A DNA stretch of 64,000 nt, from contig NZ_SOCP01000003.1 of NCBI RefSeq assembly GCF_004364325.1, positions 62,001 through 126,000 of the forward strand, given 5' to 3'. Both the position numbers and the translations under genes were made by a program. Source of the DNA: Actinophytocola oryzae (GTDB taxonomy: Bacteria > Actinomycetota > Actinomycetes > Mycobacteriales > Pseudonocardiaceae). Below are positions 7,902 through 16,585 of the stretch, one piece after another; position 1 is the stretch's first letter, and each line of letters begins with the position of its first letter. The notes beneath the pieces are model-generated. The model worked only from the letters and a program-made list of their open reading frames with translations. It was not told the origin of the DNA and ran no database searches.

Positions 7902-9239
7902 ATGACCGTGCCGTTAACCCGGCAGCCGATGCCCGGGTTCCGCGCCGATACCACGTTCGGGGTGCTGCTCCGGGAGCAACGCGTCGTGTCCGGGTTGACC
8001 CAGGAGGAGCTGGCGGAACGGTCCGGACTGAGTGTCCGGGCGATCCGCAACCTCGAGATCGGCCGCACGGAGCGTCCCCAGCAGCAGTCGGTCGAGCTGC
8101 TGGCAGGCGCCCTCGGCCTGGACGACATGGCCCGCGCGGACCTGCTGCGGGCCGCACGCAAGCGGGCGGGAGCGCCCGCCATGGGTGGCTGGCACCCGGG
8201 CTCGCAGGCCACCGGCTGCTGCGAGCTGCCGCCGGACGTGCCGGAGCTGACCGGCCGTGAGCGGGAGACGCCTGCCGTCGTCCGGGCGCTCACCGAGGGG
8301 CCCGTCCCGCGGTCGGCGCTGGTCACCGGCGGTCCCGGCGTGGGGAAGACGGCGTTCGTCGTGCACGTGGCGCACCGGCTGCGGGAGCGGTTCCCCGACG
8401 GCCAGGTGTACGTGGACCTCGACCGGCCCGACGACGGGGAGATGTCCCCGCACGCGGTGCTCGGGCGGGTGCTGCGGTCCCTGGGTGCGAATGAGCCGCC
8501 CGCGAGCCTGGAGGAGCGTGCGGCGCTGCTGCGGGCCGCGCTGACCAACCGGCGGGTGCTCCTGGTGCTGGACAACGTGAGCAGCGAGGCGCAGGTGCGG
8601 CCACTGCTCACCGGCGCGTCCGCGAGCGCGTTGCTGCTGGCCAGCCGCCACCAGCTGCTCGCACTGCCCGGTTACCCCGTCCGCCTCGACCCGCTCGGCG
8701 CGGACGCGGCGGTGTACCTGCTCGCGCAGCTCGCCGGTGTGCAGCGGGTCAACGCCGAGCCAGGCGCGGCACGGGCCGTGGCCGACGCGTGCTCCCGGCT
8801 GCCCCTCGCGCTGCACATCGCGGGGTCGTGGCTGCGTGCCAGACCCCGCAGGCCGCTCGCCGACCTGGCCGACCTGCTCGCCGACACCCACCGGGTGCTC
8901 GACCGGCTGGCCGTCGCGGACCTGTCCGTGCGGGCCAGCATCGCCGGGTACGACCGGTCGCTCCAGCCAGAGGAACGCCACCTGGCACAGCGGCTCGCAC
9001 TGCTCGACCCCGACCGGTTCGCCCCGGCCGACCTGTGCCACCAGCTGGGCATGTCCGAGCCCGCGCTCCAGGACGGCGTGGAGCGCCTTGCCCACGCGAA
9101 CCTGCTCTCCCCCGCGTCCGCCGATCAGGACGGCACGCCCCGCTACCAGCTGGACCCGTTGGTGCGCAGGCACTTCCTCGCCAGGTACGAGGACTCCGGC
9201 GTCACACAGCTGCGCACGGCCCAGTGGGCGACGCGATGA
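7902..9239 (+). CDS. XRE-family HTH regulator with NB-ARC ATPase domain
   Basis: A 445-residue regulator. An N-terminal XRE helix-turn-helix (about residues 18-75, GLTQEELAERSGLSVRAIRN) is followed by an NB-ARC-type STAND ATPase domain with Walker A GGPGVGKT at 143-150 and a Walker B-like VLLVLDNV. No BTAD or TPR extension is seen, so it is an AfsR relative without the SARP domain. The start is ATG 7902, with GGGAGGTG upstream; the open frame extends to 7842 without support. Its stop overlaps the thioesterase start (ATGA), so regulator, thioesterase and LanM are co-transcribed. Likely a cluster-situated regulator acting on the palindromes in the divergent promoter; this is inferred. Confidence 0.88.
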   Translation: MTVPLTRQPMPGFRADTTFGVLLREQRVVSGLTQEELAERSGLSVRAIRNLEIGRTERPQQQSVELLAGALGLDDMARADLLRAARKRAGAPAMGGWHPGSQATGCCELPPDVPELTGRERETPAVVRALTEGPVPRSALVTGGPGVGKTAFVVHVAHRLRERFPDGQVYVDLDRPDDGEMSPHAVLGRVLRSLGANEPPASLEERAALLRAALTNRRVLLVLDNVSSEAQVRPLLTGASASALLLASRHQLLALPGYPVRLDPLGADAAVYLLAQLAGVQRVNAEPGAARAVADACSRLPLALHIAGSWLRARPRRPLADLADLLADTHRVLDRLAVADLSVRASIAGYDRSLQPEERHLAQRLALLDPDRFAPADLCHQLGMSEPALQDGVERLAHANLLSPASADQDGTPRYQLDPLVRRHFLARYEDSGVTQLRTAQWATR

Positions 9240-10006
9240 CGGCCACGGTCCCGACGACGACGCCCTACCTGGACCGGCCCCCGTTCGACGACGACAGACC
9301 GAGGCTGTTCTGCTTCCACCACGCGGGCGGCGGGGCGTCCGCGTTCGCCGGCTGGCGGAACGCGCTCGCGAAGCACCTCGACGTGTTCCCCGTGCAGCTG
9401 CCCGGCAGGGAGGGCCGCGTCGCCGAACCTGCCGTCCGTGACATCGACGCGCTCGTCGCCGACCTCGACGAGCACCTCGGACCGTTCCTGCGGCAGCCGT
9501 TCCTGTTCTACGGCCACAGCATGGGCGCACTCGTCGCGTACCGGCTCACCCACTACCGCGTCCGGACCGGACAGTCCACACCGGACGCACTGGTCGTCGG
9601 CGGCTACCCGCCGCCGGACCAGGACCCGCCCATGCGCGACGACAGCGCCGAGCTGAACGCGGTGCTCGGCGAGCTGACCGGCCGCCTCGGCCGCTTCCCG
9701 CGCTGGGTCGACGCCGCGAAGGCACTCCTGTCCGACGACATCGCGCTGGTCGAGAGCCACGAGCCCGTGAAGCGCCCACCCCTGCCGGTCCCCATCCACA
9801 TGCTCACCGGCACCCACGACCCACTCATGACCCCCACCGACGCGCTCGGCTGGGCCCGGCACACCAGCGCCCACTGCCGCGTCCACATCGTGCCTGGTGG
9901 GCACCTGTTCACCCGTGACTCCCCGGCCATCGTCCACGCCCTGGTGGTGGCCGCCGCGCACAACCACCGGGTCACCGGAGAAAAACTACGTGGATTACGC
10001 GCATGA
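9236..10006 (+). CDS. Type II thioesterase
   Basis: An alpha/beta hydrolase of 256 residues of the type that removes stalled or wrong acyl groups from carrier proteins in PKS/NRPS systems. It has the early FCFHHAGGGASAF motif, the nucleophile Ser95 in YGHSMGALVAY, an Asp in the GTHDPL region and a His in PGGHLF. The ATG at 9236 overlaps the stop of the regulator, and its own stop overlaps the LanM start. A type II thioesterase has no role in ordinary lanthipeptide biosynthesis, so its place inside the LanM operon ties this operon to the ACP-based genes on the other strand. Confidence 0.92.
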   Translation: MTATVPTTTPYLDRPPFDDDRPRLFCFHHAGGGASAFAGWRNALAKHLDVFPVQLPGREGRVAEPAVRDIDALVADLDEHLGPFLRQPFLFYGHSMGALVAYRLTHYRVRTGQSTPDALVVGGYPPPDQDPPMRDDSAELNAVLGELTGRLGRFPRWVDAAKALLSDDIALVESHEPVKRPPLPVPIHMLTGTHDPLMTPTDALGWARHTSAHCRVHIVPGGHLFTRDSPAIVHALVVAAAHNHRVTGEKLRGLRA

Positions 10007-12885
10007 CCTCACCGTCGGATCCCGGCACAGTTCATGGCATGACACCGCAGCCCTCCAGCCCGCCGGGACTCCCGCGGACCGAGGTGCTGCCGTCAGGCTG
10101 GTGGGCGCCAGGCCTTGCCCTCGCCGAACGATCGGCGCCCACCAGCGGGAACGTCGTCACCGAGCACGCACGGGAGCGCGTCGCCAGCTGGCGTGCCGCC
10201 TACGGCAACGGTGAGCGGTTCGCGGCCCGCCTCGCCGCCGTCGGCCTCGACGAGACCGGTCTCGGGCACCTCGTCGCCGAGTCCCCCGCCGACCTCGCCG
10301 CCCGCGCCACCCGCCCGGCCTGGGTGGACACCGTGGAGCGGGCCGTGCGTGCGGCCCGGCCCGAGCGGGTCGGCGAGCCGGACCAGCGCGCCGCGTTCGC
10401 GGTGCCGCTGCGCCCGTTCGTCGCGAACGCCACCGCCGACCTCACCACCCGGCTCGCCGCGCTCGGCGCACACGCCGAGCAGCACACCGACCTGCCCGCG
10501 GTCGCCGCGCACTACGCACGCAGGCTCTCCACCCGGCTCGTCGGCATCGCCAGCCGCACGCTGGTCCACGAGCTGGCGACCGCCGCGTCCGCGAGCGACC
10601 TCGCGACCCGGCTGACCGAGCCCGCCGGGCTCGCCGCGCTGCTGGCCGCCTACCCGGTGCTGGCGAGGCTGCTCGCGACCGTGAGCACCGACCGCACCGA
10701 CGCGGCCGTCGAGCTGGTCGCCAGGTTCGCCGCCGACCGCGCGGCCATCGTCGACGCGCTGCTGGGCGGCACCGACCCCGGTCCGCTCACCGAGGTGGAG
10801 ACCGGCACCGGCGACGGCCACCGCCGGGGCCGGTCGGTCGCCCTGCTGACCTTCGCCGACGGCCGCCGCGTCGTCTACCGGCCCCGCGACCTCGCGGCAC
10901 ACGTCAGGTTCACCGACGCCGTGCGCTGGCTCAACCACCTCCTGCCCGACCTCGGCCTGTACCCGGTGCCCGCACTGGAGCGCGACGGGTACGGCTGGGT
11001 TGCCCACGTGCCTGCCCGGCCGCTGACCGGCGACACGGACACCGGGACCACCGCCCGCTTCCACCGCCGCCACGGCGCACTGCTCGCCCTGCTGCACGCA
11101 CTGCACGCCACCGACTGCCGGGCCGAGCACGTCGTCGCACACGGTGACCAGCCGGTGCTCGTGGACGTCGAGACGCTGTTCCACCCGGCGCTCGCCGACG
11201 CCGACGACGACCAGGACCCGGCCGCGCGCCTGCTGGCCGACTCCGTGCAGCGCGTCGGCCTGCTGCCGGGCACCGGCACCGACGACCGCGCGACGCTGGA
11301 GGGCTTCCGGCAGGTCTACGACATGATCACCCGCCACCGCGCCGAGTTCGCCGCCCTGCTCGGCACGTTCGCCGACGTCGAGGTGCGGGTCGTGGTCCGC
11401 CACGCCCGCGGCTACCTGCGGCTGCTCGCCGAGTCCACCCGTCCTGAGCTGCTGCGTGACGCGCTGGACCGCGACGCCGCGTTCGACCTGCTGTGGACCG
11501 AGTCGGCGCAGCACCCGCTGCGGTGGCAGGTGTGCAGGCACGAGCAGGCGGACCTGTGGGCGATGGACGTGCCGGAGTTCTCCACGCGGCCCGCGTCGGC
11601 CGACCTGTGGAGCTCCGAGGGGCAGCGCCTGCCCGGCGCGCTCCCGGCCCCCGACCTGACCACGGCCCGCGCGCGGGTCAGCGCCATGAGCGACGTCGAC
11701 CGCCGCGACCAGGAGTGGATCATCTCGGCCGCGCTGGCCACCCGCGCGCCGGCGGGCACCCACCGGCCCGGCCCGAGCCGCGACGGGCTGACCGGCACCG
11801 CGGCACCACCCGAGCGGCTGCTCGCCGCCGCGTGCGGGCTCGCCGACCAGGTCGTCGCACGCGGCCTCGACGCGGCGGACCGGGTGAACTGGCTGGGTAT
11901 CGAGCTGGTCGACGACCGGCGCTGGATGGTGCTGCCCATGGGTGCGGGTCTCGCCGGCGGCTACGTCGGTGTCGCCCTGTTCCTCGCCCAGGTCGCCGAG
12001 CTGTCCGACGTGACCCGCTACGGCGAGGTGGCGCGGCGGGCACTGCGTGCCGTGCCGAGGATGCTGAGCAGCCTGGCCGACCGGCCCGAGCTGGTCGCGG
12101 CCGTCGGCTGCGGCGGGCTGGCCGGCTTCGGCGGCATCGCCTACGGCCTCGCCCGCCTGACCTCGCTGCTCGCCGACGACGAGCTGCGCGCGACCACGCG
12201 TGCCGCGGTCGAGCTGGCGGCCATGGCGGCGAAGACACCCGGTGCGCCGGGCGTCGCCACCGGGGACGCGGGCTGCCTGGCCGCCGCGACCGCCGTGCAC
12301 ACCGAGCTCGGGCTCGCCGAGGCGGCGACGCTCGCCGACCTGTGCGCCGACCGGCTCGCCGACCTGGTCCGCCGCACCGGCGGCCGGGTGGGCACGGGCG
12401 GCGGGTTCGCCGACGGCGCCGCGGGCGTGGCCTGGGCGCTCACCGGTCGGGACGAGGACGCCGCACGGCTCGCCCGCGCCAACGCACACGCCGCACCCGG
12501 TGACCTCGGCTGGTGCAGCGGTCTCGCGGGTCTCGCGCTGGCAGGCGCGGCCGACCCCGCGCCGCTGCTCGCCGAGCGGCCGGTCCTCGCCGACCTCAGC
12601 CTGTGCCACGGGGAGCTGGGTGTCGCCGAGGCGGTGACCGTGCTCGCCGCCGCCGAGGAGCGGCCGGGGCCCGCGTCGGCCGCGCGCCGCCGCCGTGCCG
12701 GGCTCGTCCTCGACGCGGTCAACGCCTACGGCCCCACCTGCGGTGTGCCGGGCGGGGTGTCCACCCCCGGGCTCCAGAGCGGCCTCGCGGGCATCGGCTA
12801 CGGGCTGTTACGGCTCGGGTTCGCCGAACGGGTGCCCTCGATTCTTCTGTTCGAACCGTCACGATCAACGTCTTTCGACAGATAA
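10003..12885 (+). CDS. lanM: Class II lanthipeptide synthetase (LanM)
   Basis: A 960-residue bifunctional synthetase that phosphorylates and dehydrates Ser/Thr of a precursor peptide and then forms thioether rings. The N-terminal DUF4135 dehydratase domain covers about residues 100-570, with HGDQPVLVDVETLFHP near residues 380-395. The C-terminal LanC-like cyclase has the zinc ligands: Cys in GWCSGLAG near residue 837 and Cys-His in LCHGELG near residue 868. The start ATG at 10003 overlaps the thioesterase stop; an ATG 36 bases downstream is an alternative. The candidate precursor gene lies 31 bp after the stop. No lanthipeptide transporter or leader peptidase is visible in the window, so those functions may lie left of position 1 or elsewhere. 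Confidence 0.93.
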   Translation: MTSPSDPGTVHGMTPQPSSPPGLPRTEVLPSGWWAPGLALAERSAPTSGNVVTEHARERVASWRAAYGNGERFAARLAAVGLDETGLGHLVAESPADLAARATRPAWVDTVERAVRAARPERVGEPDQRAAFAVPLRPFVANATADLTTRLAALGAHAEQHTDLPAVAAHYARRLSTRLVGIASRTLVHELATAASASDLATRLTEPAGLAALLAAYPVLARLLATVSTDRTDAAVELVARFAADRAAIVDALLGGTDPGPLTEVETGTGDGHRRGRSVALLTFADGRRVVYRPRDLAAHVRFTDAVRWLNHLLPDLGLYPVPALERDGYGWVAHVPARPLTGDTDTGTTARFHRRHGALLALLHALHATDCRAEHVVAHGDQPVLVDVETLFHPALADADDDQDPAARLLADSVQRVGLLPGTGTDDRATLEGFRQVYDMITRHRAEFAALLGTFADVEVRVVVRHARGYLRLLAESTRPELLRDALDRDAAFDLLWTESAQHPLRWQVCRHEQADLWAMDVPEFSTRPASADLWSSEGQRLPGALPAPDLTTARARVSAMSDVDRRDQEWIISAALATRAPAGTHRPGPSRDGLTGTAAPPERLLAAACGLADQVVARGLDAADRVNWLGIELVDDRRWMVLPMGAGLAGGYVGVALFLAQVAELSDVTRYGEVARRALRAVPRMLSSLADRPELVAAVGCGGLAGFGGIAYGLARLTSLLADDELRATTRAAVELAAMAAKTPGAPGVATGDAGCLAAATAVHTELGLAEAATLADLCADRLADLVRRTGGRVGTGGGFADGAAGVAWALTGRDEDAARLARANAHAAPGDLGWCSGLAGLALAGAADPAPLLAERPVLADLSLCHGELGVAEAVTVLAAAEERPGPASAARRRRAGLVLDAVNAYGPTCGVPGGVSTPGLQSGLAGIGYGLLRLGFAERVPSILLFEPSRSTSFDR

Positions 12886-12916
12886 CCGAGTTGTACGGAG
12901 AAGGGAATTCGGAAAC

Positions 12917-13177
12917 GTGTCCACAGAGCGATTCAGCACCAAGGAAAATGCCAACGCAATCGACGCGACCGGCGGCGAAACCGGTGGAACTGGCTTCACC
13001 ACACCATTGTTGCGTTTCCTGCCCGCCGTGACGTTCGGTTTACGCACTGCCGCGCTGGCGGGCATGGTCGTGTCGGCCGGGGCCGTCGCGCTGGGTCTGA
13101 CCGGGGTTTTCGACGACTCCGCGAACGTCGCGTTCACCACGTGCTGCGAGGGCGTCATCGGCGAACTGCCTCAGTAG
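12917..13177 (+). CDS. lanA: Candidate lanthipeptide precursor peptide (86 residues)
   Basis: Small gene directly after lanM. The start taken is GTG 12917 with a purine-rich GGAGAAGGG about 11 bases upstream. The N-terminal 24 residues are polar and acidic with GG at 19-20 and 23-24, resembling the double-glycine end of class II leaders. Residues 27-65 are hydrophobic and membrane-like (TTPLLRFLPAVTF..., then AALAGMVVSAGAVALGLTG). The C-terminal end, DDSANVAFTTCCEGV, contains the only two cysteines (Cys76-Cys77) next to Thr74-Thr75, which could supply ring residues. A terminator follows 24 bases after the stop. No named lanthipeptide core is recognised. It could also be an accessory membrane peptide, but position and the Thr/Cys end favour a precursor. 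Confidence 0.65.
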   Translation: MSTERFSTKENANAIDATGGETGGTGFTTPLLRFLPAVTFGLRTAALAGMVVSAGAVALGLTGVFDDSANVAFTTCCEGVIGELPQ

Positions 13178-13200
13178 ACCAGGCCGAGGCGGGGAACGCG

Positions 13201-13235
13201 GGCCGTGACCGGGGCGGGGTTACCGGGTCACGGCC
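13201..13235 (+). terminator. Terminator after precursor gene
   Basis: Inverted repeat GGCCGTGACC (13201-13210) with GGTCACGGCC (13226-13235) and a 15-base loop, 24 bases after the precursor stop. It would end the regulator-thioesterase-lanM-precursor transcript before the LAL regulator gene. Confidence 0.6.
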
Positions 13236-13309
13236 GCACGGCTTAACAAGAGGGAACAATCGGGGGAAAATGCCCGGTTCCCATGGTTCGAGCGGGTGAG
13301 TCCTGAGTA

Positions 13310-16228
13310 ATGTTCGCACTTGTGCGGAACCGCTCGTCGATCGTGGTCGGCCGGGACCGGGAACTGCGTACCGTCGAGAACGCGTTGGCCGCCGCGGCTG
13401 CGGGCCGGGGCAGCGCGGTGTTCCTGGTGGGCGAGAGTGGCATCGGGAAGACCCGCCTCGCGTCGGCGGTCGTCGACCGCGGCTTCGCGGCCGACATGGT
13501 GCTGATGCGCGGCAGAGGCAGCGCGATCGGCCCGATGGTGCCGTTCCGGTCCCTGACCGAGGCCCTGATGTCGCTGCTGCGCGCCGACGGCGAACTGGAC
13601 CTGGACATCGCGGCACTCGGCCCGTACCGGCCGGTGCTCGCCAGACTCATCCCCGACTGGGGCACCCCGGCCGCCGCGCAGGAGAGTTCGCTGGTCATCC
13701 TCGCCGAGGGGGTGCTGCGGCTCGTCGGGCTCGCGGGCCACGACCGAGGCTGCCTCGTGTCGCTGGAGGACCTGCAGGACGCCGACGCCGAGAGCCTCGC
13801 CGTCGTGGAGTACCTCGTCGACAACCTCGACCGGCAGCCGACGCTGCTGCTCGGGACGATCCGCAACGAGCCGTGCCCGGCGCTCGAGCTGGCCCGCGCC
13901 GCCGCACGGCGCGGCACGGCCACCCTCATCGAGCTGGACAGGTTCACCCGCGACGACCTGCGTGGCCTCGCGGGTGCCTGCCTGGAGATCGCGCCGGAGG
14001 ACGTGCCCGCACCCGCCGTCGACCTGCTGTGGGCCGGCAGCGCGGGCAACCCGTTCCTGATCGAGGAGCTGCTCGGCGGCATCGTCGACGGCGGGCTGCT
14101 CGTGTCGGGCGCGGACGGCTGGCACATGGCCGCACAGGCGCCGACCGACGTGCCCGCGACGTTCGCCCGCATGGTCGCGCGCCGCGTCGAGGCACTCGAC
14201 CCGCGTGCGCAGGAGCTGCTGTCCGTCGCCGCCGTACTGGGCCACCGGTTCTCCCTCGCCGTCGCACAGGCGGTGACCGGGCTCCCCGACCGTGAGCTGC
14301 TGTCGCACCTGCACGGCGAGCTGGGTGCCCAGCTGGTCGTCCCCGACGACCAGCTCCGCGACTGGTACGCCTTCCAGCACCAGCTCGTCCGCGAGGCACT
14401 GCTGTCGCTGCTCACCCCGGCGGAGCGGGCCAGGCTCGCCGCACGGGCCGCCGACGCCGTCGATGCCACCTACCCCGGCCTGCCCGGCGAGTGGTGTCAG
14501 GCGGCGGCGACGCTGCGGCTGGCCGCGGGCACCCCGCTCGCCGCGGGCAGGCTGTTCGCGGAGGCGGGCGAGCGGGCACTCGCCCAGGGTGCGGCGAACT
14601 CGGCGGTGGGCCTGCTCGACAAGGCGTGGGAGCTGCTGGCGGGCGCCGAGGCGGCGGTCCGGGCGGACACGCTGGAGCACCTGCTGTACGCACTGGCCGA
14701 GGCCGGTCTCGTCGAGCGCGCGCTCACGTCGGCGTCGATGCTGGACGAGGTCGGCGGCCTGGACCGGGGCAGGCGCGCACAGCTGCACACCAGGCTCGCG
14801 TGGGCCGCGCAGGTCGCCGGGTGGAGCTCGCACAGCCTGGTGCAGATCGAGAAGGCGAGGGCCCTGCTCGGCCCCGACGCAGCCGAGGCGGACACGGCAC
14901 CCATCGACGTGGTCGAGGCGTACCTGGCGCTGGACATGCCGGGCCAGGACCAGTTCGGCAAGGCGGAGGCACTGGCCCGGCGCGCGGCGACCGTCGGCGA
15001 GCGGGTGCCGCTGCCGGTGGTGGCCTGCCAGGCGTGGCACCTGCTCGCCGCGCTGAGCAGGCAGAGCGACCGCGAGGAGTCGACCGCGTGCCTGCACCGC
15101 GCGCGGGCCATCGCGGTACGCCACGAGCTGCCGATCTGGGAGATCCACACGCTGGTCCGGCTCGGCAACGACGACGCGGTGCGCGACGGCGACCTCGACC
15201 GGCTGGAACAGGCACGGCGGCAGGCCACGAACACGGGGGCGGTGATCGTGCAGTGCCAGGCCGAGCAGAGCATCGCGCTGTACACGATCCTCGCGGGCGA
15301 CTTCGCGACCGCGGAAGCGTTGGTGGACAAGGTCTTCGCGACGGCCACCCGGCTGAAGCTGTTGGAGAACACGCAGTACGTGCTGCTGGTCCGCGCGGTC
15401 CTCGCCGCGCACCGGGGCAGGCGCAAGGAGATGGACGAGGCGCTGTGGCAGTTCCGCCGCTGGGAGGGGGACGCGCAGCCGCAGTACGCGCCGAGGATCC
15501 ACGGGCTGGCGCGGACGTTCTGCGCGCTGCTGGAGGAGAACCGCACGCGGGCGGTCGAGGAGCAGTCGGAGGCGTTGCGGCTGGAGGACGCGACACCGTC
15601 CGTGTTGCAGCTGTCCGGGCGTCTCGGCGTGCACCTGTTGCTGTCGGCGCTGGAGGGTCCGCCAGTGGGAGACGGCCAGCTGGCCGAGGCGCTGGCGAGC
15701 AGGCTGCGCTGGGACCGGATGTACGCGTTGTTCGCCAAGGCGGTGCTGGACGGGCGGGCGGGTGACGGGGTGTCGGCGTCCGCGTCGGTCGCGGAGGCGT
15801 TGACCGTCGGCACGCCGTACGCGATGGGCAGGCACCTGGGGCTGCGACTGGTGAGCGAGGCGGCGCTGGCGGACGGCTGGGGCACGCCGGTCGACTGGCT
15901 GCGTGCGGCGGAGGACCACTTCCACGGGACCGACGTGCCCGCGGTGGCGTCCGCGTGCCGGGCGTTGTTGCGGAACAACGGTGTGCGCGTGGCGCAGCGG
16001 CGGACGGGGGTGTCGGAGATCCCGGCGGCACTACGGTCGGCGGGGTTGACCGTGCGGGAGTACGAGGTGCTGAGGCTGCTCGCCGACCGGCTCGGCAACC
16101 GGGAGATCGCCGATCGGCTGCATCTTTCCCCTCGGACTGTTGAGAAACACGTGTCGAGTCTCATCAACAAGACGGGGTTGCCGAACCGGATCGCGTTGAG
16201 CGAGTACGCGGGTGGTCAACAGCACTGA
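13310..16228 (+). CDS. LuxR-family LAL transcriptional activator with AAA ATPase domain
   Basis: A 972-residue LAL-type regulator. Walker A GESGIGKT is at residues 41-48, a long helical TPR-like middle region follows, and the C-terminal LuxR helix-turn-helix (LTVREYEVLRLLADRLGNRE... RTVEKHVSSLINKTGL) occupies about the last 60 residues. This architecture is typical of large cluster-situated activators of actinomycete secondary metabolism. The ATG at 13310 has no strong ribosome site; later in-frame starts are few and would remove the ATP-binding domain. Its stop codon (16226-16228) lies inside a copy of the ACTGAAGGACGCCTTC dispersed repeat. Probably the pathway-specific activator of the locus. 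Confidence 0.9.
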   Translation: MFALVRNRSSIVVGRDRELRTVENALAAAAAGRGSAVFLVGESGIGKTRLASAVVDRGFAADMVLMRGRGSAIGPMVPFRSLTEALMSLLRADGELDLDIAALGPYRPVLARLIPDWGTPAAAQESSLVILAEGVLRLVGLAGHDRGCLVSLEDLQDADAESLAVVEYLVDNLDRQPTLLLGTIRNEPCPALELARAAARRGTATLIELDRFTRDDLRGLAGACLEIAPEDVPAPAVDLLWAGSAGNPFLIEELLGGIVDGGLLVSGADGWHMAAQAPTDVPATFARMVARRVEALDPRAQELLSVAAVLGHRFSLAVAQAVTGLPDRELLSHLHGELGAQLVVPDDQLRDWYAFQHQLVREALLSLLTPAERARLAARAADAVDATYPGLPGEWCQAAATLRLAAGTPLAAGRLFAEAGERALAQGAANSAVGLLDKAWELLAGAEAAVRADTLEHLLYALAEAGLVERALTSASMLDEVGGLDRGRRAQLHTRLAWAAQVAGWSSHSLVQIEKARALLGPDAAEADTAPIDVVEAYLALDMPGQDQFGKAEALARRAATVGERVPLPVVACQAWHLLAALSRQSDREESTACLHRARAIAVRHELPIWEIHTLVRLGNDDAVRDGDLDRLEQARRQATNTGAVIVQCQAEQSIALYTILAGDFATAEALVDKVFATATRLKLLENTQYVLLVRAVLAAHRGRRKEMDEALWQFRRWEGDAQPQYAPRIHGLARTFCALLEENRTRAVEEQSEALRLEDATPSVLQLSGRLGVHLLLSALEGPPVGDGQLAEALASRLRWDRMYALFAKAVLDGRAGDGVSASASVAEALTVGTPYAMGRHLGLRLVSEAALADGWGTPVDWLRAAEDHFHGTDVPAVASACRALLRNNGVRVAQRRTGVSEIPAALRSAGLTVREYEVLRLLADRLGNREIADRLHLSPRTVEKHVSSLINKTGLPNRIALSEYAGGQQH

Positions 16229-16240
16229 AGGACGCCTTCG
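16224..16240. repeat. Dispersed palindromic repeat half-site overlapping a stop codon
   Basis: ACTGAAGGACGCCTTCG, one copy of a repeat family also found at 16381-16461, 16505-16518, 16534-16556 and 38071-38121. The TGA in ACTGAAGG is the stop codon of the LAL regulator. Confidence 0.7.
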
Positions 16241-16380
16241 CAACGTCGGGTCCGGGGCGTTGGTGGGGGGCGTTGGTGGTGACGCGGTATTGGCCGGGTC
16301 TCGACGGGACGGGTGTGCTGCGCGGTCGGTCGGTTGGGCCGGACAGACCGTGCGGTGAGGCGGCCGAGGCCGAGCCGAAC

Positions 16381-16461
16381 GTTACGAAGGCGTCCTTCAG
16401 TACCCTGGGCGTTACGAAAGCGTCCTTCAGTACCCTGGGCGTTACGAAGGCGTCCTTCAGT
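16381..16461. repeat. Tandem 30-bp repeat array (2.7 units)
   Basis: Units GTTACGAAGGCGTCCTTCAG + TACCCTGGGC start at 16381, 16411 (one mismatch) and 16441 (partial). Each holds the reverse complement of the ACTGAAGGACGCCTTC element. Together with inverted copies at 16505-16556 it fills most of the gene-free stretch 16229-16585; nothing else is seen there. Confidence 0.85.
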
Positions 16462-16525
16462 GCACTTCAGCGCCCGCGGGCACGTCAGTGTCCCGACCGG
16501 ACCGCACTGAAGGACGCCTTTCTGA

Positions 16526-16564
16526 CGCCCACCGCACTGAAGGAGTCCTTCAGTGCGGTGGGCG
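16526..16564. terminator. Long perfect hairpin between convergent genes
   Basis: A perfect palindrome with 19-bp arms (16526-16544 and 16546-16564) around a single G, built on the ACTGAAGGA/TCCTTCAGT repeat core. It lies between the convergent LAL regulator and DUF4360 genes, 21 bases after the latter's stop, and would terminate minus-strand transcription. Confidence 0.7.
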
Positions 16565-16585
16565 CAGGGCGAAGGTCGGGATCGT

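Noticed and set aside
10093..12609. Long minus-strand open frame (838 codons) opposite lanM
   Set aside because: It is the antisense of a clearly conserved LanM gene; composition is the Arg/Gly/Val-rich pattern expected from a G+C-rich shadow frame.
13220..15925. Long minus-strand open frame opposite the LAL regulator
   Set aside because: Shadow of the conserved ATPase/LuxR gene; no recognisable domain.
16381..16461. Possible CRISPR array (30-bp repeats)
   Set aside because: Units are directly abutting with no spacers and no cas genes are present; the repeats are palindromic dispersed elements.
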